Assembly: GCA_035765775.1 (NCBI GenBank)
Contig: DASTWV010000009.1
Location: forward strand, 62,001-126,000
Reading direction: 5' to 3'
Source of the DNA: Actinomycetota bacterium
GTDB lineage: Bacteria; Actinomycetota; CADDZG01; JAHWKV01; JAOPZY01
DNA: 64,000 nt
Of the stretch, positions 27,286 to 35,224 are shown piece after piece; position 1 is the stretch's first letter, and each line of letters opens with the position of its first letter. Below the pieces are notes generated by a model. The model did not search any database, was not told the origin of the DNA, and was given only the letters and a program-made list of their open reading frames with translations. A program made the translations under genes and the position numbers.

Positions 27286-28063
27286 TGTTCTCCTGTTGGT
27301 AGCCCTGGGGGTTACGTGCTGCGGCCGGGTCCGCCATCCGGCAGCAGCGTTGCCGTCCCCCAGTCTGCCAAGTCCACCGCCGACAGCGACCGCTCTGCCC
27401 GTGGCCTCGCCCCCCGACGTCGCTCCGCCGACGCCGACCAGCACGACCGACCTGCTGCAACTGCCGACCGCGCGTCTGGAGCGCACTTTGCCACCGGGAG
27501 CTGGGTGCGGTGCACTGGCCGACGCCGGCTGGACCGCGCAATGCGGCCAGATCGAGACTGCCGGCGGCCCGGTGGTCTGGGTGATCGAGGCCGTGCCGGC
27601 TGCCGAGCCGGTCAGCTGCACGAACTGCACGCCGAAGCGGGTCTATGTTTTTGTCCCCTCCGGGGCCGAGCAATGGGATCTGGCGCTGGTGGCTTCCGAC
27701 GACATCGGCCACGCCTTCGTCTATGTCACGGCCACAGCCGTGGCTCTGCCCTCGGGGGGCTCGGACCTCGTCGTCGCGGCCCGCCGGACCGGGTCGGGGG
27801 CTGCCCTCGATGTGGATGTGGTGAGCGGCCGGTCGATCGTCGCCCACCCCGACACCGTGTACGACAGTGGATACGCCCAGCTGAGTCCGGGGCGCATCGA
27901 CCTCTTCGGCCGCCTGGAGTCGCCCGGCGTGGCCCACGCTGGGTGGACCTACCGGGAGCATGACGTCCTGGACTACGCCGGAGGGCATTGGACCCTCCAG
28001 ACCACCACGAGCCCCACGCCGCTGCCCTCGCCCACTGGGCCCTTGTCCTTCTATCCCTACTAG
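27266..28063 (+). CDS. Secreted lipoprotein-like hypothetical protein
   Basis: About 265 residues. From the GTG at 27266 it gives VDRRLAIVLLLVALGVTCCG, a signal peptide with a lipobox-like Cys (LGVTC). A Pro/Ser/Thr-rich linker follows (residues about 25-75), then a globular part with several Cys (AGCGALADAGW, AQCGQI, SCTNCTPKRVYVFVPSG) that could be disulfide-bonded or bind metal. The ATG at 27248 is an alternative start. I recognise no family. Its 5' end overlaps the divergent ankyrin gene by about 20 bases. The end, PSPTGPLSFYPY, is followed 25 bases later by a convergent gene. Confidence 0.65.
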   Translation: MDRRLAIVLLLVALGVTCCGRVRHPAAALPSPSLPSPPPTATALPVASPPDVAPPTPTSTTDLLQLPTARLERTLPPGAGCGALADAGWTAQCGQIETAGGPVVWVIEAVPAAEPVSCTNCTPKRVYVFVPSGAEQWDLALVASDDIGHAFVYVTATAVALPSGGSDLVVAARRTGSGAALDVDVVSGRSIVAHPDTVYDSGYAQLSPGRIDLFGRLESPGVAHAGWTYREHDVLDYAGGHWTLQTTTSPTPLPSPTGPLSFYPY

Positions 28064-28088
28064 CTGGGCAGGCGGCGGGGACCTCAGT

Positions 28089-28904
28089 TCACGACGCCTC
28101 GGCCCGCCGCCCGAAGTAGTGCTGCAGCGCCGCCTTCAGCTCTTCCGGCGAGAGCCCGCTCAGGGCGGCTGCCACCTCGGGATCCTCGATGGTGGTGGTC
28201 TGGTCGCCGATGCGTACCTCCACCGCCTTCGGGGGCGGCGGGGCGTCTGACGTTGCTCCCACCGGGATGGTGGTCAGCTGCTCGTCGACGGCGCCCGCCG
28301 TCACGCCCAGAGCGGCAAGGATCTTGGCTCCCTGGCTCTCGGCGTCGCCCAGGATCCCGGCAATGACCTGGCCAGTGGAGGTCAGCCCGCCGGCCGCCAG
28401 CTGGCGGGCGCGGGCCAGCGCCTCGGTCAGTGCCGGGGTCCACGGCATCGGGGGAGCGCCCGCCCGGCCGGTGCTCGGAAGGAGCTCCACCAGGTGGGTA
28501 CGCACGTCGGCGATGTCCAGCTTCAGGACCCTCACGGCGGCAGCGGGGTCCGACTCGGCCTCCCGCAGCACCCCGAGCAGGAGGTGCTCGGTCCCGATGT
28601 AGTTGTGCCCCAGGCCGAGCGCCTCCCGGAGCGAGAACTCCAGCACCTTCTTCGCACCCTTGGCGAAGGGGATGTGGCCCTCGGGCGCCGGGGTCGTCCC
28701 GGTGCCAAGACGCTGCTCCACCTGGCGCCGGACGGCGGGCCGGTCGACCCCCAGCGAGTCGAGCACCTGGGCGGCCAGCCCATCGGTCTGCAGCAGGGCC
28801 AGCAGCAGGTGCTCAGGCCCGATGTAGCTGTGGCGCAGGCGGCGGGCGTCCTCCTGGGCCAGGGCGACGGCGCGGCGGCCGCGGTCCGTGAACCGTTCGA
28901 ACAT
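28089..28904 (-). CDS. Clp N-terminal-domain protein without ATPase domains
   Basis: A 271-residue protein that consists of Clp-N repeats only. The first pair is typical of ClpC/ClpB N-domains: MFERFTDRGRRAVALAQEDA with YIGPEHLLLALLQ and then KVLEFSLREALGLGHNYIG with TEHLLLGVLREAE. A third, diverged copy lies near residues 160-230 (PALTEALARARQLA, TGQVIAGILGDAE). No Walker motif follows, so it is not an unfoldase. Such proteins (ClpC-N or ClpS2-like companions) may act as adaptors or shields for the Clp protease (inference). The ATG at 28904 has a GGAGG site (CCTCC at 28912-28916). It is divergent from a MerR-like gene. Confidence 0.87.
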   Translation of the reverse strand: MFERFTDRGRRAVALAQEDARRLRHSYIGPEHLLLALLQTDGLAAQVLDSLGVDRPAVRRQVEQRLGTGTTPAPEGHIPFAKGAKKVLEFSLREALGLGHNYIGTEHLLLGVLREAESDPAAAVRVLKLDIADVRTHLVELLPSTGRAGAPPMPWTPALTEALARARQLAAGGLTSTGQVIAGILGDAESQGAKILAALGVTAGAVDEQLTTIPVGATSDAPPPPKAVEVRIGDQTTTIEDPEVAAALSGLSPEELKAALQHYFGRRAEAS

Positions 28905-28938
28905 ACGTGAACCTCCTCGTGATGTACTGGTCTTGAGA

Positions 28939-28967
28939 ATAAAACCCCTGTCAATACACTGTTTTAT
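28939..28967. promoter_or_regulatory. Inverted repeat operator between clpN-like and MerR-like genes
   Basis: ATAAAAC (28939-28945) and GTTTTAT (28961-28967) form a perfect 7-bp inverted repeat with a 15-base spacer, in the 81-base divergent region. A TATGAT word (28965-28970) fits a plus-strand -10 box, and TTGACA on the minus strand (28950-28955) fits a -35 box for the Clp-N gene. This spacing suits a MerR-class dimer, so the adjacent regulator is the natural candidate (inference). Confidence 0.5.
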
Positions 28968-28985
28968 GATAGAGTGAGCTGCACC

Positions 28986-29330
28986 GTGAGCGATCAGCCC
29001 CCCGTCGACTGGGACCGCGTCCTGGCCCAGCTCTCCGGCCAACCGCAGGAGGATGGCTGGGTCACGCTGCGGGAGGCGTCGGCGGCCTCGGGCGTGGCCC
29101 TCTCCACGCTGCGCTCCTGGTACCGCTCGGGCCGGATCCCCTCCCGCATGGTGGCCAGCCCCCACGGTCCGCAGCGGCTCGTGCCCCTCGAGGCGGTGGT
29201 CACCCGGGGCCTGGAGTCCCCCCGGGTGCGGCGGCAGTTGGAGCGCTCCCGCTCGCTGGAGGTCGAGGTGGACGAGCTCCGGCGCCGGGTCGAAGCTCTC
29301 GAACGCCGCTTGGGCCTGGCCGGGCCCTAG
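28986..29330 (+). CDS. MerR-like helix-turn-helix DNA-binding protein
   Basis: About 114 residues. A winged-helix region reads WVTLREASAASGVALSTLRSW with YRSGRIPSRMVASPHG, followed by LVPLEAVVTRGLE, the pattern of MerR/excisionase-type DNA readers. The C-terminal 35 residues (SLEVEVDELRRRVEALERR) form a clear coiled coil for dimerisation. There is no ligand-binding domain and no metal-binding Cys. The GTG at 28986 is preferred to the one at 28974, which would sit almost on the -10 box. It probably regulates itself and the divergent Clp-N gene through the inverted repeat, similar in logic to HspR control of chaperone genes (inference). Confidence 0.72.
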   Translation: MSDQPPVDWDRVLAQLSGQPQEDGWVTLREASAASGVALSTLRSWYRSGRIPSRMVASPHGPQRLVPLEAVVTRGLESPRVRRQLERSRSLEVEVDELRRRVEALERRLGLAGP

Positions 29331-29375
29331 GCGGGCCGTGGTTCGACCGCAAGGGCTGGCGGGCCCGAAGGACCC

Positions 29376-29663
29376 TCAGTCGACCAGGTGGAAACCCACC
29401 CGGTACACCGGGGTGTCGTCGTCGATGGGCCCGGCGTGGGCCGCCCGCCGGCGCAGCGCCTCCCGGTCGGCCTCGCCGCAGGCCGCGACGTCACCCGCGG
29501 GCAGCGCGCCGAATGGCAGCAGCTCGATCGAGTCCACCTCCACGACGCCCGGCCCGACCCGGTACCGGCCGCCAACCCGAACCTGGGGTCGCTTCCAGAG
29601 CCGGACGGACATTGTGATGTCGCCGGACAGCACGCCGCCCCGCAGATCCCGGGCGAATTGCAT
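29376..29663 (-). CDS. Small ASCH/PUA-like domain protein
   Basis: About 95 residues from the ATG at 29663 (MQFARDLRGGVLSGDITM). The segment SVRLWKRPQVRVGGRYRV, then VEVDSIELLPFGALPAGD and VYRVGFHLVD, looks like an ASCH/PUA-type beta barrel, a fold that binds RNA or modified nucleotides. A longer reading from 29732 adds 23 basic residues but would leave only 17 bases for two divergent promoters, so I prefer the shorter start. It is convergent with the MerR-like gene. Family assignment is by pattern only. Confidence 0.6.
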   Translation of the reverse strand: MQFARDLRGGVLSGDITMSVRLWKRPQVRVGGRYRVGPGVVEVDSIELLPFGALPAGDVAACGEADREALRRRAAHAGPIDDDTPVYRVGFHLVD

Positions 29664-29758
29664 CAGGCAGCGAGCGTACGCCCGCCGGAGAGCAGGCGGC
29701 GAAACACGCCGCAAGCGAAGAGGACGTTTCATCCCAAATGCAATAGCATGTGTCTAAT

Positions 29759-30853
29759 ATGGGTTCATTGGCTGAGCCGTGGCAGGAGTCGGTTCGTGGC
29801 GGGTTGGTGAACCCAGCGATCCTCAACCTCAGCGGCCTCGACCAGATCAGGGCCTGGGAGCGGGGCCTTGTCCCCCGCCCGCCGATCGCCCGGCTGACCG
29901 GCCTGCGCATGGAGGGGGCGGCGGAAGGATCGTCCTCGTGGTCGATGCCCGCCTCGGCATGGATGGTCACCCCCCAGGGGGCAATCGCCATCGGGATGCT
30001 GGCCGTGCTGGCCGACCCGGCGCTCGGGTGCGCCGTCCAGACCATCCTGCCGCCCGGCACCCCGTACACGACCGCCGAGCTCTCGCTCACCATGGTGCGC
30101 CCGGTCCCCGGCAGCGGTGACCTGCTGCACGCCCACGGGCGGGTGGTCCACCCCGGCCGCCGGATGGCGCTTTCGGCGGTGTCGATCGAGGACCGCGCCG
30201 GGCGCCTCGTCGCCCACGGCACCTCCCGCTGCATGATCCTGCCCCGGCTGTACCACCTCCCGCCAGCGGATTCCCTGGAGCAGGAGCCGCCCGGCCCGGG
30301 GGACGACGACGCCGACGACCCGTGGCGCAGGCCGGACGTCCAGGGCGCATCGCTGGCCCAGGAACTCTGGGATGCCGAGACCGGGCTGGAGATCATGTGC
30401 CGGCTCCTGACCGGCGAGCTGCCCCGCCCACCCCTCTGCATGCTGACGGGGCTGCGGGTGACCAACGTGGGTTATGGGTCGTGCGAGTTCACCCTCCCGG
30501 CCACCGGATGGCTGGCTTCGCCCACCGGGCTGGTGGAGGGCGGGATGATCGCCATGCTGGCCGACGCCGCCCTGCAGAGCGCCATCGCCACCACCGCACC
30601 GCCCGGGTGCGCGGTGGCCTCGGTGGACCTCAAGGTCAACTTCCTGCGGCCCTGCCCCACCGACGGCCGGTTGCTCCTGGGCAAGGGATCGGTGGTGCAC
30701 CAGGGAAAATCGTTGGTGATCGCCAACGGCGAGGTGCTGAACGCCGATGGCAAGCGGGTGGCCATCGGCACCGGGTCCGCCCTGCTCCTGCCCGGCACGC
30801 CTGCCACCCTGGACCCCGAGGGCGACTACCTCAGACCAGCCTCCGCTCCGTAG
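29759..30853 (+). CDS. Tandem hotdog-fold thioesterase-like protein
   Basis: A 364-residue protein with two PaaI/acyl-CoA thioesterase-type hotdog domains. Domain 1 (residues about 25-165) has PPIARLTGLRMEGAAEGS and AIGMLAVLADPALGCAVQ; domain 2 (about 205-350) has RPPLCMLTGLRVTNVGYGS, EGGMIAMLADAALQSAI and ASVDLKVNFLRPCP. In domain 2 the GGMIAMLAD stretch matches the active helix with its conserved Asp; domain 1 has IGMLAVLAD. They hydrolyse acyl-CoA esters (family knowledge), substrate unknown. The start is uncertain: GTG at 29750 and GTG at 29807 are alternatives, and a TAATAT -10-like word overlaps the proposed start. It overlaps the convergent regulator gene by 23 bases. Confidence 0.78.
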   Translation: MGSLAEPWQESVRGGLVNPAILNLSGLDQIRAWERGLVPRPPIARLTGLRMEGAAEGSSSWSMPASAWMVTPQGAIAIGMLAVLADPALGCAVQTILPPGTPYTTAELSLTMVRPVPGSGDLLHAHGRVVHPGRRMALSAVSIEDRAGRLVAHGTSRCMILPRLYHLPPADSLEQEPPGPGDDDADDPWRRPDVQGASLAQELWDAETGLEIMCRLLTGELPRPPLCMLTGLRVTNVGYGSCEFTLPATGWLASPTGLVEGGMIAMLADAALQSAIATTAPPGCAVASVDLKVNFLRPCPTDGRLLLGKGSVVHQGKSLVIANGEVLNADGKRVAIGTGSALLLPGTPATLDPEGDYLRPASAP

Positions 30854-31496
30854 CCCAGCGGGTCAGCTGGTGGCGGCTGGACAGCTGCAGCTTGCGCAGC
30901 ACTGAGGAGACGTGGGTCTCCACCGTCTTGATCGAGATCGACAGGTGCTTGGCCACCTGCTTGTAGGCGTAGCCCCGGGCGATCAGCCGCAGGACCTCCC
31001 GCTCCCGGGGGGTCAGCTGCTCCAGCTCGCTGTCGGCATCGTGGATAACGGCGCCCTCGGGGCCGTGGCCGGCGAAGGCATCGAGGACGAAGCCGGCCAG
31101 CCGGGGGGAGAACACCGCGTCGCCGTCGTAGATCCGGTGGATGGCCACCCGCAGGTCGGCGGGCGAGATGGACTTGGTCACGTAGCCCCGGGCGCCGGCG
31201 CGGATGACGGCGATGACGTCCTCGGGAGCGTCGGACACCGAGAGGGCCAGGAAGCGGGTCTCGGGCGCCGTGGGGAGCACCCCCTCGATGACCGCCCGGC
31301 CCCCGCCCCCCGGGAGGTGGACGTCGAGGAGGACAACGTCGGGCCGGCTGGCGAGGATGCCCGCCACCGCCGCCGGGGCGTCGCCCGCAGTCCCCGCCAG
31401 GGCGAACTCCAGCGGGGGAGAGGCCAACTCGGTCTGGACGCCGGACAGGAACAGCCGGTGATCGTCCACCACGAAAACCTTGATGGGCGTGGCCAT
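30831..31496 (-). CDS. NarL/LuxR-family response regulator
   Basis: A 221-residue two-component regulator. The receiver domain has VFVVDDHRLFLSGV with the acidic pair, the phosphoacceptor in VVLLDVHLPGGGG, and the conserved Lys in GYVTKSI. The C-terminal LuxR-type helix-turn-helix reads LTPREREVLRLIARGYAYKQ and IKTVETHVSSVLRKL. It overlaps its partner kinase gene (ATGA), so the two form an operon. The PspC domain in the kinase and the PspC/LiaF-like gene opposite suggest it controls an envelope-stress response (inference). Confidence 0.93.
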   Translation of the reverse strand: MATPIKVFVVDDHRLFLSGVQTELASPPLEFALAGTAGDAPAAVAGILASRPDVVLLDVHLPGGGGRAVIEGVLPTAPETRFLALSVSDAPEDVIAVIRAGARGYVTKSISPADLRVAIHRIYDGDAVFSPRLAGFVLDAFAGHGPEGAVIHDADSELEQLTPREREVLRLIARGYAYKQVAKHLSISIKTVETHVSSVLRKLQLSSRHQLTRWATERRLV

Positions 31497-32776
31497 CAAC
31501 GTGCCCCCGCGCCTTGCCGGGGCAGCACCAGCTGCACTTCGGTGCCGCCCCCCGGCTCTGTGGTGATGCATGCCGAGCCCCCGACCCGCTGCATCCGCCC
31601 CCGGATCGACTGGGCGATGCCCTGCCGGTCTGTGCCCACCGATTCAGGATCGAACCCGGACCCCTGATCGCGCACGTAGGCGGTGACCTCGCGGTCCTCC
31701 ACCTCGAGGTAGATCGAGATCGAGGGTGCCCCGGAGTGCTTGGCGGCGTTGACTGCCGCCTCCCGGGCGGCTTCCAGCACGGCCTGGAGCCGGTCGTCCA
31801 TGGGGGTGTCGCCCACGGTGACCACCTCGACGGGCACCTTGAACTGCAGCTCGACCGCCGCCGCCGCCCGTTCCAGCTCGCCGGACAGCGTGGAGGCGTC
31901 CGGGCCGGACCCGTTCAGGGCGAGCGACGGCCGCCCGCTCAGCCAGGCCCGGAGTTCCCGCTCCTGGTTGCGGGCCAGGGCGACCATCTCCCGGGGTTGG
32001 TCGGTGCGCTGGATGAGGGCCAGGGTCTGGAGCACCGAGTCGTGCAGGTGGGCAGCTAACTCGGCCCGCTCCTCGGAGCGGATCCGCTCCCGGCGTTCGG
32101 TGTTGAGGGCGGTGGCCATCCGCCACCCCCACGGTGCGGCGACGAGGCCGACGCCGACCGCGGTCAGGGCCACCGCCAGCACGGCGTTGGAATGCACCGA
32201 GAGGGCGTCGGTGCCGGTGAGGAAGACGGCGACGCCGGCGGCAAGCAGGCCCGCCGCTGCCAGGATGCGGATGCGGCCCCGCCATGTGCCTTTCAGGGCG
32301 TCGATCGCCGTCTCGGGCACGGCCTGGGCGGCGCTCGCCCACCGAGCCCGGTCGGAATCGTTGCCCCGGAACCAGATCAGGGCGACGGCCAGGACCACGA
32401 GGCCAACCGACCAGGCCAGGGCCGTGCCCACCCAGATTCCGGCGGCGTGCAGCAGGATCACGACGCCGGCGATCACCAGGCCCACCCCGACCGCCCGCTG
32501 CCCGCCGGCGTCCAGGTGCTCCACCGGCACCTCGGCGGTGGGCAGGCTCATCCAGCCCACGATGTACACCAGGACGCCGACCCCCCCGCACAGGCTGAGC
32601 AGCACGAAGCCGGCCCGGACGAGGGTGGGGTCCACCCGCAACTGCTCGGCGAGGCCGCCGGCCACCCCGGCGACGATCCGCCGGGTGGGGCTGCGGCGCA
32701 GGCCGAACGACGCCCAGCTGGGCATCGGGCGTGGCCGGGCCGGGGATGGGGCGAACGGGCGGTCGGCGTGAGGCAT
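31496..32776 (-). CDS. Sensor histidine kinase with N-terminal PspC domain
   Basis: A 426-residue membrane kinase. Residues about 25-80 are a PspC domain (SPTRRIVAGVAGGLAEQLRV then YIVGWMSLP), followed by four or so more helices to about residue 205. The dimerisation motif ELAAHLHDSVLQTLALIQR carries the phosphoacceptor His of the HisKA_3 type, and the ATPase domain has EAAREAAVNAAKHS, VRDQGSGFDP and the glycine loop near EPGGGTEVQL. The ATG at 32776 is chosen over the GTG at 32821. It pairs with the overlapping NarL-type regulator. The stimulus is probably membrane damage (inference). Confidence 0.92.
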   Translation of the reverse strand: MPHADRPFAPSPARPRPMPSWASFGLRRSPTRRIVAGVAGGLAEQLRVDPTLVRAGFVLLSLCGGVGVLVYIVGWMSLPTAEVPVEHLDAGGQRAVGVGLVIAGVVILLHAAGIWVGTALAWSVGLVVLAVALIWFRGNDSDRARWASAAQAVPETAIDALKGTWRGRIRILAAAGLLAAGVAVFLTGTDALSVHSNAVLAVALTAVGVGLVAAPWGWRMATALNTERRERIRSEERAELAAHLHDSVLQTLALIQRTDQPREMVALARNQERELRAWLSGRPSLALNGSGPDASTLSGELERAAAAVELQFKVPVEVVTVGDTPMDDRLQAVLEAAREAAVNAAKHSGAPSISIYLEVEDREVTAYVRDQGSGFDPESVGTDRQGIAQSIRGRMQRVGGSACITTEPGGGTEVQLVLPRQGAGAR

Positions 32777-33037
32777 GGGCGCTCGATCCCTGCGTCGTGT
32801 GGGGCCCTCATGTTCGCGCACCGCACCCCCGATCCGGCATCGGGTCCTTCCCTGAGATCAGGCCCGCAGGGGGCTCCGGGTCAGGGTTTCCCGGGGGCAA
32901 TCGGGGGTGAATCCCGATGGTGGCCCCGCCCGGCGAGGCCGAGGATTGCACCAGGACCTGGGAACCCGCCCAGACGACCGGCCGGGGCCGACCCGAGGGT
33001 CACCCGGCAACGCAGCATCGAGGGAGGGAGGGACCCG

Positions 33038-34444
33038 ATGGATGCACCGCAACAGTTCTCCCAGCAGCCCCCGCCGGGCGGCGGCCGGCCACCGCTGGTG
33101 CGCAGCCGAACCGACCGCAAGCTTGCCGGGGTCGCCGGCGGGCTTGCCACCCACTTCGGCGTCGAGCCGCTCTGGATCCGCCTCGCCTTCGTCGCCTTGG
33201 TGATCCCCGGTGGCTTCGGCATCCTGCTGTACGTGGTGCTGTGGGCCTGCCTGCCGGACGAGTCCGGCCAGCGCCCGATGGCCGAGGGTCTGCTGGAGCG
33301 ACTGAAGCGAGCCCCGTCCTGGGTTCCGGTGGTGCTGGTGGTGGGGGCGGTGCTCTTCTTTTTCGGCACCCCCTGGTGGGGCGCTCACCCCGTCACCATC
33401 TTCTGGGCGCTGGCACTCATCGCCGCCGGCGTCTGGCTCTACCACAACGACGCCTCCCGATCCGTCCTCGCACCCCGCGCGGCGACCGCCACAGGACCAC
33501 TCCCGCCCTCCCCGGCGAGTGCCCCGGCTTCGCCGCCGGTCACCCCGGTCACCCCGTCCGCCCCGGTCAGCCCGGTCTACGCCGCTGCCTATCCGCCGCA
33601 ATACGCCCCGGGCGCGGTCGCACCGACGGTCCCCTACTGGGCGCCGCCACGGTCCTACGCCCCGGCGGCGGCACCGCTCCCCGCCCCCAAGCGGGAGCCG
33701 TCGCCCCTTGGCCGCATCACGATCGCGGTGGCGCTGGTGGCCCTCGGCGTCATGGGCGCCTTCCAGCGTCTCGGCGCCTGGCACCCTCCGCTCCGGGACT
33801 ATCCCGGCCTTGCGCTCCTCGTGGTGGGTGCCGGCTTGCTCGTCGGCATGCTCTGGGGCCGGGCCCGGCTCCTGATTCTGGTGGGCCTGCTCATCGTCCC
33901 GTTCGGCCTGGTGGCCAACCTGACCGACATGGTGGCGCACGACCGGGCGGGCAACTACATCTACACCCCGTTCACCCCCACCAACGTGCGGGCGGAGTAC
34001 CACCTGGGAGCCGGCCATCTGCGGGTGGATCTGACCCGGTTCGCCTGGACCCCGGGCATGACGGTCCGGACCCGGGCCGTCATGGGCGCCGGCAACCTGG
34101 AAGTTGTGGTCCCGGACGGTGTCCGGGTGCGCTTCTCCGGCCACGTGGGCGGCGGCGTCATCCAGTTCCTCGGCCGCCAGGAAGCCGGGCTGGACACCGA
34201 CTACTCCTCCCAGGCCGGTCCGGCCGGCGGCCCGCTCCTCATCCTGAAGGCGAACGAGTCGTTCGGGAGGATCCTGGTCGAGCGTCCCTCGGTTGCTGCC
34301 AAGGAGTCTCCGGTCCCGGTTCCGAAGGTGCCGAGCCCAGCGGTGCCCGCCCCGCCAGGCCCAGCTGCCCAGCCAGCCCCGGCTGCCCCGGCGGTTCCGG
34401 CTGCCCCGGCGGTTCCGGCTGCGGCCGTGGCTCCAGCTGCGTAA
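33038..34444 (+). CDS. PspC-domain membrane protein with LiaF-like C-terminal domain
   Basis: A 468-residue protein. A PspC domain lies at residues about 20-80 (RSRTDRKLAGVAGGLATHFG, ILLYVVLWACLPDES), then a membrane pair, a Pro/Ala-rich linker of 80 residues, further helices near residues 230-300, and a beta-rich C-terminal segment (VRAEYHLGAGHLRVDLTRF, VRTRAVMGAGNLEVVVPDG) that matches the cell-wall-stress LiaF/DUF2154 type. The last 50 residues are Pro-Ala-Val repeats. It faces the PspC kinase gene across 261 bases and is probably its regulated target or antagonist. The start has a GGGAGGGAGGG site (33031 region). Confidence 0.88.
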   Translation: MDAPQQFSQQPPPGGGRPPLVRSRTDRKLAGVAGGLATHFGVEPLWIRLAFVALVIPGGFGILLYVVLWACLPDESGQRPMAEGLLERLKRAPSWVPVVLVVGAVLFFFGTPWWGAHPVTIFWALALIAAGVWLYHNDASRSVLAPRAATATGPLPPSPASAPASPPVTPVTPSAPVSPVYAAAYPPQYAPGAVAPTVPYWAPPRSYAPAAAPLPAPKREPSPLGRITIAVALVALGVMGAFQRLGAWHPPLRDYPGLALLVVGAGLLVGMLWGRARLLILVGLLIVPFGLVANLTDMVAHDRAGNYIYTPFTPTNVRAEYHLGAGHLRVDLTRFAWTPGMTVRTRAVMGAGNLEVVVPDGVRVRFSGHVGGGVIQFLGRQEAGLDTDYSSQAGPAGGPLLILKANESFGRILVERPSVAAKESPVPVPKVPSPAVPAPPGPAAQPAPAAPAVPAAPAVPAAAVAPAA

Positions 34445-34494
34445 GGAGGCGGTAGGCGACAGCCTGTAGACCCGACACAGAGGGAGGCACGACC

Positions 34495-34752
34495 ATGAAG
34501 CGGCACCCGTTCGATCTGTTCTCCGGCTTTTTCGGCGCCCTGTTCGCTGTGCTGGGCATCCTGCTGCTCTCCGGGCCGCACGGCTTGCAACCCGGCCACC
34601 TTGCGGTGGTGGGGCCGGCGGTCGTGATTGCCGCCGGCGTCGCCCTGCTGGCCTCCGTGGTGCGGGGTTTCCGGTCCCGGCCCGGGACGCCCGACGCCTA
34701 TGCCGAGGAGCCCGCTGACCCGCTGGTGGAGGAGGTCCCGCCGGAGTCCTAG
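34495..34752 (+). CDS. Small two-helix membrane protein
   Basis: An 85-residue protein with two hydrophobic helices: FFGALFAVLGILLLSG and LAVVGPAVVIAAGVALLASVV, then a short acidic tail. I recognise no family. A GGGAGG ribosome binding site precedes the ATG. It follows the PspC/LiaF-like gene by 50 bases on the same strand and may belong to the same envelope-stress unit. Confidence 0.75.
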   Translation: MKRHPFDLFSGFFGALFAVLGILLLSGPHGLQPGHLAVVGPAVVIAAGVALLASVVRGFRSRPGTPDAYAEEPADPLVEEVPPES

Positions 34753-34809
34753 GAATTCACCGCCAGTTCACACCGCGACCACAGTCGCAGCCGGTACTCT
34801 TGATAGCCC

Positions 34810-35178
34810 ATGCGCCTGATGCGTCGCGGTTCTGCCGCCAACAACGGCCACGAAGGCCCCCAGTGGACCCGCGGCCTCGGCGTCGAGGCCCCGGGCTGCA
34901 CCAGCATCGGCGGCTTGCAGCCCCGCCATCCGGCCCGGGTGGTCGGCGTGGTGGGCAGCATCAAGGTGTTGCCCCGCCCGGACATCACCCGGCTGGAAAT
35001 CACCATCTCCGACGGCACCGGAGAGATCAGCGGCGTCTGGTTCGGCCACCACAAGATCGGCGGTCTCGACCTGGGTGAACGGGTGGTCTTCGAGGGCATG
35101 GTGGGCAGCCCGGGCCAGGGCAAGCTGGAGATCCTGCACCCGACCTACCAGCTCCTGGGCAGCTCCGACCGCAACTGA
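34810..35178 (+). CDS. OB-fold nucleic-acid-binding-like protein
   Basis: A 122-residue protein with an OB-fold tRNA-anticodon-type domain: ARVVGVVGSIKVLPRPDIT, ITISDGTGEISGVWFGHHK and ERVVFEGMVGSPGQGKLEI. It resembles the mycobacterial OB-fold protein that also sits beside the ceoB/ceoC TrkA genes (from memory), so the synteny is conserved. The exact ligand is unknown. A TACTCT -10-like word ends 10 bases before the ATG, which would give a very short leader. Confidence 0.75.
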   Translation: MRLMRRGSAANNGHEGPQWTRGLGVEAPGCTSIGGLQPRHPARVVGVVGSIKVLPRPDITRLEITISDGTGEISGVWFGHHKIGGLDLGERVVFEGMVGSPGQGKLEILHPTYQLLGSSDRN

Positions 35179-35224
35179 CGCCCGGTTCCCTCGGCCGCCG
35201 GAAGCCCCCGGGGATGTCCGATTT

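Noticed and set aside
33519-33875. Arg/Pro-rich plus-strand frame inside the PspC/LiaF-like gene
   Set aside because: It is an out-of-frame reading of a Pro/Ala linker with no start signal.
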